Assembly: GCA_040954595.2 (NCBI GenBank)
Contig: CM082596.2
Span: forward strand, 9,796,001-9,860,000
Source: Balanoglossus misakiensis
Taxonomy: Eukaryota > Hemichordata
DNA length: 64,000 bases
Direction of reading: 5' to 3'
Below the pieces are notes generated by a model, which saw only the letters and a list, made by a program, of their open reading frames with translations, searched no databases and was not told the origin of the DNA. Of this stretch, positions 25,001 to 32,651 are shown in pieces; the first letter of the stretch is position 1, and the number at the start of each line of letters is the position of its first letter. Made by a program: the position numbers and the translations under genes.

Positions 25001-25466
25001 TACTGACTTTCTTTGTGCTGGGTATGATACAACCATCCTCTGACACAGTGGATATGAAAGTGATGTCAAGTGGATGCTGAAGGATGCCCTCAAGATATTT
25101 TCTAATATCATGGATATCATCCGTTTATCCGGCAATGACTACAGGGCTATGGCAGACTTGATGGGGATCCCTCGCATAGAGGTGGATTCATGGCAATACA
25201 GTGCATTGATTCAATCCCCAACACAACATGCTTTATCTGTTTGGTCCAAGGGCTGTGGAGGACAACAACGTGCAGGCCAACAGCCAACTGCAGATAAGAA
25301 ATTCTGTAAGAGCAATTTTTCCAACCTGGTTAAAATTTTTGAGCAAGAAAGTTGTGATGTCTACGCTGCCAGAGAAGAAATACATGAGATGTTCCGAAAA
25401 CTTGGTGTGTCAGCTGATCATCATGATGTTGAAGGTGACATGGCTAATCTACATCTTACATCTTAA
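913..25466 (+). CDS. Ankyrin-Roc-COR-Death domain gene (ROCO family, DAPK1-like layout), 5' partial
   Basis: This is one gene assembled from exons whose phases fit from end to end: ankyrin exons at 913-1011, 2266-2364, 3182-3280, 3450-3551 and the 6331-10683 array; linker exons 11943-12053 and 12862-12921; P-loop exon 13644-13772; Roc exons 16746-17030, 17338-17464 and 17826-17974; COR exons 19734-19913 and 24212-25466. Visible motifs are GYGANGKT (G1), DFAGQTEYY (G3), GSKAD (G4), VLDPQWL (COR), GFFPRL and a C-terminal Death-like segment. ROCO proteins are GTPases that dimerise through COR. Ankyrin repeats bind partners and Death domains recruit signalling proteins, so a role in stress or apoptosis signalling is inferred. 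No kinase is seen, although one could lie upstream. The final exon carries a frame break (24534-24577) and an in-frame TGA (25041-25043). The copy is therefore a pseudogene, contains assembly errors, or makes a product without the Death domain. Stop codon TAA is at 25464-25466. Confidence 0.8.
2266..2364 (+). CDS. Ankyrin exon 2
   Basis: A 99-nt exon, phase 0-0, 33 residues with the ankyrin signature STALHAASFKGKLDAVRMLI and SHGADVNAKDE. The donor is GTACGT. Its sequence is clearly diverged from the tandem cassettes downstream, so it belongs to the older, stable part of the stack. Confidence 0.85.
3182..3280 (+). CDS. Ankyrin exon 3 (cassette type)
   Basis: A 99-nt exon, phase 0-0, 33 residues (TPLNDAAGFGGEGCVRLLLE then HKSDVTIQTQ). 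It has the same flanking intron signature as the later array: an acceptor CTTCATTACTTACAG and a donor GTAAATACCAAC, with a TTTG run in the intron. It is therefore an early member of the cassette family. Confidence 0.85.
3450..3551 (+). CDS. Ankyrin exon 4 (cassette type)
   Basis: A 102-nt exon, phase 0-0, 34 residues starting WGDTPLHSAARRDVGEG. Splice signals match the array consensus. It is followed by a long intron to 6331 that separates these two cassettes from the main array. Confidence 0.85.
3552..6330 (+). other. Long intron between ankyrin cassettes
   Basis: No exon is seen. It contains two partial copies of a short sequence around 3650-3725 and 3830-3905 (shared wording CCTTTGAATCAAAA and TCAGG/CCAGACA) that reappears at about 10900, and half of a fold-back element at 4274-4394. 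The rest shows nothing I can name. Confidence 0.5.
4274..4394. mobile_element. Half copy of fold-back repeat family A
   Basis: The stretch from GTGTGTGGTCGAACG to AGACTTTGTCCCTTTA matches the right arm of the palindromic element at 51041-51385 (also 26875-27068 and 36260-36515). Only one arm is present, so this is a truncated copy. Family members look like non-autonomous fold-back DNA elements; no coding capacity is seen. Confidence 0.65.
6331..10683 (+). CDS. Fifteen intact ankyrin cassettes of the ROCO gene
   Basis: Intact exons with canonical AG and GT are 6331-6432, 6604-6705, 6854-6955, 7120-7221, 7611-7709, 7860-7961, 8110-8211, 8600-8698, 8847-8945, 9344-9445, 9585-9686, 9835-9936, 10089-10190, 10339-10440 and 10582-10683. 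Each is 99 or 102 nt, phase 0-0, encoding 33 or 34 residues of the form DGDTPLHYAARRDGGEG then LVRLLLEHKADANIQNK, a canonical ankyrin repeat with TPLH and a hydrophobic LLLE helix. Variation is concentrated at a few positions (Y/D after H, RRDGGEG versus RDGDEGH, A-N versus V-T near the end), which in ankyrin stacks fall near the ligand-facing turn. Exons are all symmetric, so any subset can be spliced without a frame change. Confidence 0.88.
7374..7472 (+). pseudogene. Ankyrin cassette with destroyed acceptor (AG to AT)
   Basis: A 99-nt open cassette. The conserved acceptor TTACTTACAG reads TTACTTACAT here, while the donor GTAAAT is kept. TPLH is also TLLH. As a phase 0-0 exon it would be skipped without frame damage. 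Confidence 0.8.
8360..8461 (+). pseudogene. Ankyrin cassette with destroyed acceptor (AG to AC)
   Basis: The 102-nt reading frame is open, but the acceptor reads TTACTTACAC and the first codon is GGT rather than GAT. The donor is intact. The expected consequence is exon skipping. Confidence 0.8.
9094..9195 (+). pseudogene. Ankyrin cassette with destroyed donor (GT to AT)
   Basis: The acceptor is intact, but the donor reads AAG|ATAAAT instead of AAG|GTAAAT. If the intron were retained, translation would run on for about 38 codons to a TGA near 9308. Skipping the cassette keeps the frame. Confidence 0.8.
10853..10900 (+). pseudogene. Relic ankyrin cassette at the array edge
   Basis: Acceptor AG at 10851-10852 is followed by AAAGGAGACCCCTTTGCATT, which resembles the cassette start but has lost two bases, shifting the frame. 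Homology then fades into unrelated sequence. It marks the right boundary of the array. Confidence 0.7.
11228..11380. repeat. G- and C-homopolymer-rich intronic segment
   Basis: Runs of G near 11250 and several C runs (the longest near 11359-11376) punctuated by ATGATGACCC repeats. Such tracts are unstable and error-prone in sequencing. No coding role is seen. Confidence 0.7.
11552..11866. repeat. Pair of about 85-bp direct repeats
   Basis: Segments at about 11552-11640 and 11780-11866 share AAGAAAATTTTGTAAAATA, GCTCAAAGTTGCATT and GAGCAAATTA/T, with a spacing of about 229 bp. They lie in the intron before 11943. They could be the ends of a degraded repeat; no target duplication is visible. 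Confidence 0.6.
11943..12053 (+). CDS. Linker exon with a possible GC donor
   Basis: The exon follows TTTTCAG and runs 111 nt in phase 0-0 (37 residues including RAFVEYHFDNEKVYQ). Its donor reads CAG|GCAAGT, a GC-AG intron type, which is a known minor donor. It joins in frame to 12862. It has no ankyrin signature and probably links the ankyrin stack to the Roc domain. Confidence 0.6.
12482..12653. mobile_element. Palindromic hairpin element (locus 1)
   Basis: Left arm from AGCAATAAAACACCCCCAGC and right arm ending in GCTGGGGGTGTTTTATTGCT are near-perfect inverted repeats about 60 bp long; the right arm carries a 32-bp internal duplication. The loop is short (around 12550). It abuts a second inverted-repeat element at 12655-12823. 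No coding capacity is seen, and it is consistent with a MITE-like element in an intron. Confidence 0.75.
12655..12823. mobile_element. Short TIR element adjoining hairpin (locus 1)
   Basis: The ends ATTATATTATGCCAGTATAT (12655) and its inverted match at 12802-12823 form a 22-bp TIR with one mismatch. The interior has a CACGTG core near 12760. The same two-part layout is seen at 36655-36974 and 44587-45026. Confidence 0.65.
12862..12921 (+). CDS. Short linker exon before Roc
   Basis: A 60-nt exon, phase 0-0, 20 residues (AVINSVYDRDDKRDLINHHK), between acceptor ATACAG and donor GTACGT. It is coding by frame continuity with both neighbours. Confidence 0.65.
13644..13772 (+). CDS. Roc exon 1 with P-loop
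   Basis: A 129-nt exon, phase 0-0, 43 residues. Residues 23-36 read KIVLAGYGANGKTT, a Walker A/G1 motif (GxxxxGKT) that binds nucleotide phosphates. This is the start of the Roc (Ras of complex proteins) GTPase domain. The donor is GTGTGT. Confidence 0.88.
14100..16035. repeat. Higher-order tandem satellite (about 240-bp monomer, 727-bp trimer)
   Basis: Equivalent points (AACCTATAGCCCTATTGG) fall at 14244, 14492, 14731, 14971, 15219, 15458, 15698 and about 15934, giving spacings 248-239-240-248-239-240-236. The pattern repeats after three monomers (727 bp), and the second trimer is almost identical to the first. Most monomers carry AGGTCAAAGGTCA. It lies in the Roc intron. Short open frames in it are by-products of the repeat. 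Confidence 0.9.
16441..16505. repeat. (CATA/CATC)n microsatellite
   Basis: Imperfect tetranucleotide tract (ACATACATCCATCC and variants) in an intron. Confidence 0.85.
16746..17030 (+). CDS. Roc exon 2 with G3 motif
   Basis: A 285-nt exon, phase 0-0, 95 residues. FSVWDFAGQTEYYVTHNMF holds the DxxGQ G3 motif in its ROCO form (DFAGQxEYY), followed by the strand VVLLVFKMAED. The acceptor is CAATGCAG and the donor is GTGGGT. Confidence 0.88.
17338..17464 (+). CDS. Roc exon 3 with G4 motif
   Basis: A 127-nt exon, phase 0 to 1. It reads VTSWLAFLKAIIPQ and then KVILIGSKADLL; SKAD is the G4 position that selects guanine (NKxD in Ras, often TKxD or SKxD in ROCO proteins). The donor is GTATGT. Confidence 0.87.
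17826..17974 (+). CDS. Roc exon 4 (C-terminal part)
   Basis: A 149-nt exon, phase 1 to 0. It encodes a helix rich in charged residues and FILNCHNSQHNDKHRLREC, matching the region after G4 where ROCO proteins have a D/N-C-R-N-S stretch followed by an LRE helix. The donor is GTATGG. Confidence 0.85.
18198..18890 (+). mobile_element. Non-autonomous TIR element, copy 1
   Basis: A 693-bp segment that begins GTTCTCACTGGCACGTTTAC, ends in AAACTTTTAGTGAGAAC, and is rich in CACCGGTG palindromes near both ends. A near-identical inverted copy lies at 42150-42843. The shared ends (GTTCTCACT inverted) mark it as a TIR element with no transposase. The 150-codon open frame inside it is also present, shortened, in the second copy and shows no protein-like conservation. 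It lies in the Roc-COR intron. Confidence 0.8.
19734..19913 (+). CDS. COR exon 1
   Basis: A 180-nt exon, phase 0-0, 60 residues including SSFPVIKWKTYIERVKEL and ending ATRYLHYLGE. The LHxxGE ending is the COR region just before the VILDPQWL strand, which begins the next exon. Confidence 0.85.
20690..23520 (-). pseudogene. LINE ORF2: AP endonuclease and reverse transcriptase, broken
   Basis: It starts with ATG at 23520. The first roughly 260 residues are an APE-type endonuclease (RIVSFNCRSVKSS, LLQEDWL, FFIGDWNADV, WIDHC, SDHIPV). A frame break near 22620-22725 leads into the linker and RT: NYRPIALATVF, FLDASKAFDRVNH, SNGVR-GGVLSPYLFN and YADDMTLLSP (catalytic ADD). In-frame stops TAA lie at 21812-21814, where Lys is usual, and 21467-21469, where Gln of RQGG is usual. 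The frame ends at 20690. It would nick target DNA and copy the element RNA if intact. Confidence 0.85.
23517..23840 (-). pseudogene. LINE ORF1, C-terminal fragment
   Basis: The open frame encodes about 105 residues including TLFVSRLNPATTCENVERYA, an RRM-like or esterase-free C-terminal module typical of CR1/L2 ORF1 proteins, which bind the element's RNA. Its stop TGA (23517-23519) overlaps the ORF2 start ATG (23518-23520) as ATGA. The N-terminus is lost by 5' truncation. Confidence 0.65.
24212..25466 (+). CDS. Last exon: COR C-terminal part and Death domain, with lesions
   Basis: It begins in phase 0 after TTCACAG: MFQIESTLPDSDDVIVLDPQ and WLCSRIFGPMLAPE, which is COR. The frame then breaks between 24534 and 24577; the continuation YGRRFQCRDDADS and GFFPRLHARIE in the next frame is clearly the expected COR segment. 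An in-frame TGA at 25041-25043 separates this from HSGYESDVKWMLKDALKI, which leads into a Death-like domain (NDYRAMADLMGI, W, SPTQHALSVW, ANLH end). A 79-nt GT-AG stretch (24478-24556, GTATGT to GGCAG with TACTAAT) would restore the frame if spliced, but its sequence reads as conserved COR coding. Confidence 0.78.
25041..25043 (+). other. In-frame TGA before the Death domain
   Basis: The same frame is open on both sides and both sides read as the family protein, so this single codon is the only interruption here. It may be a nonsense mutation or a sequencing error. Selenocysteine is unlikely because ROCO proteins are not known selenoproteins. Confidence 0.8.
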
Positions 25467-25956
25467 GATGATGACATCAACATCTCTGAAGCAGACCATT
25501 GTGACGTCAGTATATCAATTTCTGATTAGTATGGCAAACGATGGCAGTATTTCCATGGAACTTGTTGCAATGTCTGAGAAATTTAACTGAGTAACGTAAT
25601 GTGCGTGTGCAAGGAAAAGGTTCCGTACACACATACTGTTATAAGCCCTGCAGAGAAATCAAAGCCAATACACCAAACCACCCTCCACCATTACTGTCTT
25701 CTCAATAACCAGGCTGTACAACGAGGAGATGGTGATTGCAGAAACAGCTACCAACAGGTGACACAACTAAAGATAAATGAATGGAATCTGTGACATAGAT
25801 CTAGCATGAGATAACAGAAAGTGAATTACCCAAATACAGTACAAGACCATCCTGCAGATACTGACCTATTTGAAGTGTATGTAATGGTTAATTACAAATT
25901 AAATCACTCTAAGGAACATGATGTCATGTCAGCTTCACAGGATGGAGACACATGCA

Positions 25957-26063
25957 AATAAAGTGAGTCAATTACAATTATGAGAAAGTGACAACTAAGA
26001 AATTGTCATGTTGAGTTTACAAACTGCAGCTAATGACATCAATGACCATTATAGCAAAATAAA
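25957..26063 (+). promoter_or_regulatory. Candidate polyadenylation signals
   Basis: AATAAA occurs at 25957-25962 and 26058-26063, about 490 and 590 nt after the stop codon of the ROCO gene. The second is followed by a T-rich stretch. Either could end the transcript. Confidence 0.4.
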
Positions 26064-28640
26064 GTTGATTTTTTAAAAATTCTAGTGATTTTTGTGATTT
26101 GTTGCAACATTTTTTATTCAAATTATTGTTTTCACCAAAAAGCTGTACAGTAATATTTTTAATCCTGATCATCAATATCTTCAGTAGAAACATTACTTTT
26201 GTTTGTTGACAGATTTAGGAAATTCACTCTATGTTTTGCAGATGTTCATTTTGAGCCAAAAAAGCTGAAACATACATATCCTGTCAGTATACAATGTCTC
26301 TGATTTGTAAAGCCAAATTAGTTTGTAAAGAGTTAGTTTGTTTCAAATTGCACTAACAATAATTCCAATAAGTTTAAGCAGAAATCTGAAACACTTGTTA
26401 AGAACATGTTCACAATGATTTTGTGTAATGTTCTGGACTTCAGTTTTGATGTGTACTATTTCCCAAAAGCAAATGACTAACCAAGAATATGCAATTTAAG
26501 AGAGGTTGTCATACACTTCTTGCTTTCAATTACATTGAACACACTCTCAACATCTTTTTTCTATGTACACAAGTTGTCACTTCAAGATCATTCATATTAG
26601 GATTGAGAAACTATTTTCTTAATTTTGAATTATAAACTAATACAGACATCACCATTCACATTTTGCAGACATGCTATTTAGGTGGTCGACATATCTTTAT
26701 ATTTTTAGTATTAAAATGTGGGAAGAGTCACTTTGAAAACAGAAAAAAATTTGCTTTCTCAAAAATAAAAATACTTCAAATTTTCTCAATACACATTGAA
26801 TGGTGGCCATCTTGATTTTAAAATTTGAATCAGTTTCGCTTTATCATTCAAAATTATGCCTGTTTAAAGGATATAAGAGTAAAAATCTCGCCAAAATGAA
26901 TAAACGGTAGAGACCGATTATTCATTTTGACGAGTGTTTTACTCTCGTGTCTACAAGTGGGATGGAAGTTGTGGGTGGTCGAACGTTGATTCACTATATA
27001 TCCACAGTCTTGTATCAAACATAATTAACAGAAAAATGGCAGCAAGAGAGAGATTTTGTCCATTTAAATGTTATTCCATGTATGACCTCATCTTGGATAT
27101 GAATATTATCTGTTACCAATCCTTGCAATGCAGTTTCCATAACTGCAGTTTTACAGTTCTTTTTCATGAGGACTTGAGAAATGAATTATTTACTGCTTCT
27201 TCACAGCCAGAAAGATTCTTTATAGGTTTTTAAAATCCTTGATGTGTTCAAAATAAATCTTTTACTTTTGCAATCTTTTGTGTGTATGTGTGTCCATTGT
27301 TAGCATTCCCCCCCACCCCCACCCCCCGAGTTGAACACGGGCTGCCAAATTATTGCAATACAAGACATGAACTATTCCTACTGCTTCTCATATTTGGTTT
27401 TAATGTGCACTTTCAAAATCAGTCATATTCTCCTCAATACAACTTTAGATTATTCTTGCTTAAAACAAAGAATACAGAATTATTATTCACCGTAAAAATT
27501 TGAATGACAAAAATTGTCTCAAATTTGAAATTCAAAATGGCCGCTATAACTCCATGGTGAACATTGTTTATTTTTTTATGAAACCAAGGTGATGAAAATC
27601 TTTTTTTTTTTCAAATCGACTTCATATACACTTTAATACAAAAACATGGAAGAGTTTGGAGGACTGATCTTTGTGAAAATAACCAACTTAATGAATTTTT
27701 TTTTCACTCAACTACTGGAAAGTAAGCTGTGCTTTGATTGGTTGCTGACTGAGACAAATGTGTAGATAACCAATCACAACACAGCTACCTTCATGATTGA
27801 GCATGTAGAAAGTGTAGTCTCCCTCAGAAATCGCCCAAAACATCGCTATTAATGCGAGCAGAGGATAGCATGTATGAACTTTGACATGAAATTGGTAGTT
27901 ACCCTGGTTACGACGTTGATTTGTGACTGGTACACTTTCCACCCTTTGAAGAAAGAAAAAAAGAAACAAGTTCTTTTCTGTGCAACACTTCAGAGTCACA
28001 AGTGATTTTCATCAAGAGAAACTTCTATCAGGCAAATTTTACTTGAAATGTTTGAAGAATTGGCACTGAGTTGATTTTATTTTGGAGTGAGTTAAGTACT
28101 CAGGGAGTCATCATTTGGTATCCCCAGGGGGGGTCTAGATGCTGTTTTCTGATGGGAGAGACAATTCATTCCAGTGGAATGTGACACTTAGGAAATAAAT
28201 AGACCATAGCACCAAAAAGAACAATTTCAGAATAAAATCCCGCATAACATATCAGCTCACAATCAGAATGCAGATAAGTATATGAGATAAGAGAAATTCC
28301 AACAAATGTCTTCATATTTGACTTCCAGTCCAACTTGAGTGGAAATGGCATAAACTTCAATGATTTTGTGCCCTTGAGCAAGGCACTTTTTATTCTCATT
28401 GATCTTGGGGGACTGACTTTGTATAGATGATTGTTCTAGTCATCCTATCCTAGGTAGACAACATTTCTGTGTTTGATATGGATGAATTTAATAAATTAAA
28501 AACTGCATCGTTAGCCATTTTTGAATGCTGCTAAATAATAAATATATCCAGAATTTGATAAAACAATTCTATTTGAAATCCATTGTTTTCTTTGGCAATA
28601 TATGACCATAATTTTGTCGCAAATATATAAATGGTATATA
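26064..28640. other. Intergenic DNA, mostly featureless
   Basis: AT-rich sequence with no supported exon on either strand. The only recognised element is the fold-back copy at 26875-27068; a C-rich tract lies near 27309-27328. Short open frames here show no family resemblance. Confidence 0.5.
26875..27068. mobile_element. Partial copy of fold-back repeat family A
   Basis: Contains the family centre (CGCCAAAATGAATAA, GGTAGAGACCGATTATTCAT) and the right arm (TGGTCGAACGTTGATTCACT, GTATCAAACATAATTAA, AGAGAGATTTTGTCC). The left arm is missing beyond the centre. Confidence 0.65.
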
Positions 28641-28949
28641 TACAGTATTATATTATATCATGCTACCGTCCGCAATTCTGATTGGACGAGAGCTCAATCC
28701 AGCGATGCTAAAATACTCATAATGCACTGCTGGCAGAGCTAAAACGGGCCCCTGCTGAACTAGCATATGGCAGCAAAAACCACAGTCGCGCGTGTTTAAA
28801 CCAAATAAATAAAACAACAATACTGTTGAATTAACGGACGTTTTATTTTGAAATTGCTCTGTGGAAATATTTTTCACTTTGCCACGCGCGATGCCCGTCT
28901 TGTCACTTTTTGTCGTCTGCTTCATGTTTAATGCTCGATCCCGGCTGGA

Positions 28950-29097
28950 TCCCGGCCTTGCCGTTGTATGGGCATGCGAACGATTCCACTTGTATGTATA
29001 TGGTCAGAAATTCACCATTGTGACAGACCACAAGCCGTTGGTCCACATATTCAACAATCCAATTTCGAAACCACCTGCCAGAATCGAACGTTGGGCA
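28950..29097 (+). pseudogene. Fragment of gypsy-type RNase H
   Basis: The open frame encodes LAVVWACERFHLYVYGQKF and then TIVTDHKPLVHIFNNPISKP, the RNase H/tether region found just after reverse transcriptase in Ty3/gypsy Pol. Only about 50 residues are present, with no RT or integrase around it. It is a small stranded remnant, different in sequence from the element at 46-51 kb. Confidence 0.75.
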
Positions 29098-31500
29098 CTG
29101 AAGCCGTCGGCACAGAAATTAAAAAGAAGAAGAAGAAGAAGAAAATGAGCACGAGTTACACGTCTATAAAATTTACAGCTTGTTGAAATTAGGAAGGTTA
29201 CTTTTCAATATCAGTAGCGCGATACGAGACAAACAACCCTCTATATACCGATAAGAAGTTGTTACCATGGTGATAAAATAAACATCTGTAAGACTGAGAT
29301 CTGTCAATTATTTTTTTTCATTCATGCATAAGAAATAGATCACTAATCGAAAAATTAAAAGTAAATCTTAATACTCAACAACAGGGTTCGGCCTTAATGT
29401 CAAAATTACTGTATTCTATAAATAGCTCTCAACGGTTAGATTTTTTGAAAGTAAATTATTGCTGATGGTTGGAATACTTAATTTTCAATCTCAGATTCCG
29501 TGAAAATATTACAAAATAATACAGGATAAAGTCGATGGCGTTTTAATTGTCACTAATGCATTCTATACGTCCCCTGGAGGTAACCCAGGGAGATTCCTGT
29601 ACGAAACAGGGATGGTGTCCCATTGTGAAGGTTGTCTATGGGAGGAAACTGATGGGCAGGCCTAGGGCTTTAGTTTTCCAGCTGAAAAATTAATGCGTTT
29701 CGTGTTTATTTATCTGTGATATGCCTAAAGTACCCCAAACCTTCCGTTTCTACAGTCAACTTGTCGTCATATTTCATTTTTCTAAAATTGTGAAAAGAAC
29801 ACAAAACAATTTAAATTTGCTTCTCCAAGAACATTTTACTTCTGTTCTACAAAATAAAGGGGGAAAAATGTGTCATTTGTCTGTCGATGTTTATAGGGGC
29901 AATTTTCAATCCCTGGTTTTCGCATTAGTAGGTGCTCCTCCTAGTCAAACATTAGGCTAGTTGCGATGTTTAACCTACAGTACGTTAAAAACACACTCCA
30001 ATCACAACAGTTTACCACCTTAGCTAATCCTATAAAGGGTGCTAGGTATTACAGATAACGATAACGGCCGTGCCATGGTCTAGCTGCACACGAGTACAGT
30101 AGAGACTGTTTACGGTCAACTGGAAAGCAAGAGGCCGATCGCTCTAACCACTTCGACGCTCAATTCTCCCAAGCGCGCACAGGTGCAAGCTCTGGAATGC
30201 GATCGCGAAACTTCGGACAATGCTCTGTAAAGTAAGCCCTACAACGCAATCTCGCACAAAGAAGCTGTATTCACCTCACTATGATCTGAAATCAGCGTGT
30301 ATTGATTCTTACTTGCATTTGTCCTGCGAGGCAGGACCGTCTTGATGACGACTTTGACCTCAAGCAATTGTGATTGGAGGCGCAGCCGGCAGCATGCAAA
30401 ACAGTCATCCTGCATGCATGACCGGCTACCGTACCACGCGTCGGTCAATCCACTTGCGCACGGCTGGGGCGGCTCGGCACAGGCCTGTCTATAATTTTCC
30501 TATCAACTTGAGAGCGGATCGCTACTCAAAATAGGCGTTGAAATGTCTGAATTCGCGATCATCAAGTTTATAGATCGACATCGATACAAACCCAGTTCAA
30601 GCTAGACTGATCCCCGGAAATGAACGATGCGAAAATGTCCGCATTGTTTTAATTGCTGACAATCGCGATCGTGGCGTCGGTAATTTTTGAAGGGAGCTCA
30701 GATGCTTGTCGAAAATTCCACATGAAAGGAATACAAGTCGAATTACCAAAACTATAAATGATTGGCAGCATGTCTTGATACTTGGTGCGTCATGATTTGC
30801 AGGTAGAAAGTCCTATATATTGCTATTGCGACATGGGCCTATAGGCGCGGCTATATGCACTCGTGAAGCTGTCGCGCCCGTGTACAGCAGCACGCACGCT
30901 CAGGCACAGTTACGTTAGCATTCAAATATCCAGATGACGGGCAACTTCAATAGCGTGGAGGCATTATACCTGATACATGGTACCTGTCTGGCGGTTTTTA
31001 AAATAAAAACATACTTGGAAAAATCTTTTACTGAATGGCGAAATATTGCTTGCCCGTCACTTGGAAATGACAACGCCGTGGGTCACATGGCCAGATCACG
31101 TGATTGATAGCAAAACAATTCTTTGACTGACTTTCTGCGTTTCCGTACGTTTCGATATTTCATCAAATCCGGGCATCACTGAAGTCAAGAGTCTGTTTAA
31201 GGTTTTTTAAGAGACGACATTATTGTACATATTATAATGCGATACATCTTTATTTTTGGCAGTTTTCTTTGAGTGCTGATTGTTTTTGACAAAAATGAAT
31301 GGTACATTAAAATAACACCAAAGTCATATCCTCGGGTGTGTAGTGTACTTCTTTATTCACTTTTATATGTGAGTATGTGTGCCTGTGTAATGATTTGTGC
31401 ATTTCTTTTTAATTTTTTATTACGAAGTGTTTTGGTGATTACGGTAGTTCTCTTTTTGAAGGATGTGGTGGCCCTGATAAGGGCCGTTTGGTATGTGTAT
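29098..31500. other. Intergenic DNA with a CpG-richer segment
   Basis: An AGA run lies at 29119-29143. From about 30060 to 31130 the sequence is visibly richer in CG dinucleotides (GCGATCGC, CGCGTCGG, CGCGATCG) than its surroundings, which in an invertebrate could mark a promoter or a young element end. No gene start is recognised. On the minus strand, around 30110-30160, a tRNA-like A-box stretch (AAGTGGTTAGAGCGATCGG) is visible without a matching B-box. Confidence 0.4.
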
Positions 31501-31526
31501 GCACTAGAGCATACGTCTCTGGGTTT

Positions 31527-31715
31527 CTACAGAGAGGCACTAAAAACTTCTTCGACAAAACGCCTCCACACATTGGTCCTCCAACGACTTGTTTTTTCCG
31601 TCAATACCCTGCGCTCAGACCTCCTCCTGTACTGCCTTCCTCGCCGACTCTTCCTGGTATTGGTTGACACCACTTTCGCTTCTGCGTCATATTTTATTGT
31701 TTTGTCAGTGATAAG
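31527..31715 (-). CDS. Transposase last exon (tentative)
   Basis: 189 nt ending in TAG. It encodes an Arg/Lys-rich tail (SRRGRQYRRRSERRVLTEKT then WRTNVWRRF), which resembles the basic K-T-x-W tails that end several transposases. The acceptor (TGTGCAAG) is weak, so the exon start is uncertain. A plus-strand open frame over the same interval is the shadow. Confidence 0.45.
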   Translation of the reverse strand, partial: LITDKTIKYDAEAKVVSTNTRKSRRGRQYRRRSERRVLTEKTSRWRTNVWRRFVEEVFSASL

Positions 31716-31784
31716 CTTGCACAGAAACATTGTAAATTATCATGGGGAAAACATGAACACACTCGGAAATAAAATAAAACTTAC

Positions 31785-31883
31785 CCAGTCCAGACAGGTG
31801 AGATCACTCCTGAATTTATAGGAGTTTTTTTTAATGGGATGCGCAACATTGTTGAAGCTCTCAACATAGTGTGTGTCTTTACA
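31785..31883 (-). CDS. Transposase exon with YVESFNNV motif
   Basis: 99 nt, phase 0-0, between acceptor CCATTCTAG and donor GTAAGT. It encodes CKDTHYVESFNNVAHPI to LDW. The E in the conserved VESFNN stretch is a candidate third catalytic residue of the DDE triad. Confidence 0.75.
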
Positions 31884-32170
31884 CTAGAATGGAAAATAAA
31901 ATAAAATCTTTACAAAGAGTAGAGACTTTGGTTTTCCATAATCGTGTCTGCATATAGCTGACAAAAACTACAGCATAATCTCGGTACAAGAAAGCCTGAG
32001 AGAAATACTGCTATGCTCTATCTGCTGCATGGTGGTGTTCAAACACTGCACATTGTAACTACATGTACCTGTATTCTGAAATCGTGTTTCAAGCTAAACA
32101 TTGTCATTCAATACACATAGCTAAGCACACCTACATTTACCTCATGCTATGTAATACTTAAAAAACTCAC

Positions 32171-32326
32171 ATCAACATAATTCTCTGGCTTCTTGTACAG
32201 CTGCGTCTTTCTAACTGCATGCCTCAGGAGGTCAGCTGCTTTCGATTGCCTGATTGGGCGGAACGATGCTTCGTAATTCGCGCTATTCCGACACCTCGAT
32301 TTTGGGTCACACCCAGCGTGATTATC
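32171..32326 (-). CDS. Transposase exon with Cys-rich and YKKPENY motifs
   Basis: 156 nt, phase 0-0, acceptor CTGTAG, donor GTGAGT. It encodes DNHAGCDPKSRCRNSANYEA to QLYKKPENYVD, keeping a C-x5-C pair that may bind zinc. Confidence 0.75.
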
Positions 32327-32508
32327 CTACAGATCGAAAAGATAACATGTACCGTCTATTTGATGGAATTTAAGAAGCACAGTCACGGTTTTGTCCTGAT
32401 GTTGGCATCCACAGATAACTTTAAAAGAATGTGTGATGGCGATGGTTACATTTTCAACTATTTTATTTAATCAAAAAAGTTATTTTTGTTTCATTCAAAG
32501 GTAATTAC

Positions 32509-32651
32509 CTGATAATGAGCGACAATATTGTCTATTTTTTTTCGGATTAGCGCCGCTGCTTCGGTTCGTGCCCGGGTTGTGTTGTCATTGTCCAGAAGGT
32601 GTTGTTTTGCCCGTGCCATGGCCCAGTAGCAATGTGTCTTTACATTGGCCC
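32509..32651 (-). CDS. Transposase exon (HCYWAM region)
   Basis: 143 nt, phase 1 to 0, acceptor CTCCACAG, donor GTAATT. It encodes NVKTHCYWAMARAKQHLLD and IVAHYQ, a helical region that follows the second catalytic Asp in this family. Confidence 0.75.

Noticed and set aside
25041-25043. Selenocysteine codon in the ROCO gene
   Set aside because: ROCO proteins are not known selenoproteins, a frame break occurs in the same exon, and I could not identify a convincing SECIS hairpin downstream by eye.
31273-31821. 182-codon hydrophobic plus-strand open frame resembling a membrane protein
   Set aside because: It has no ATG near its start and overlaps, on the other strand, transposase exons with good splice sites and a recognisable VESFNN motif.
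32167-32214. Terminal exon LERRSCTRSQRIMLM with stop (minus strand)
   Set aside because: The longer exon 32171-32326 in another frame fits the family (YKKPENYVD) and matches phases on both sides.
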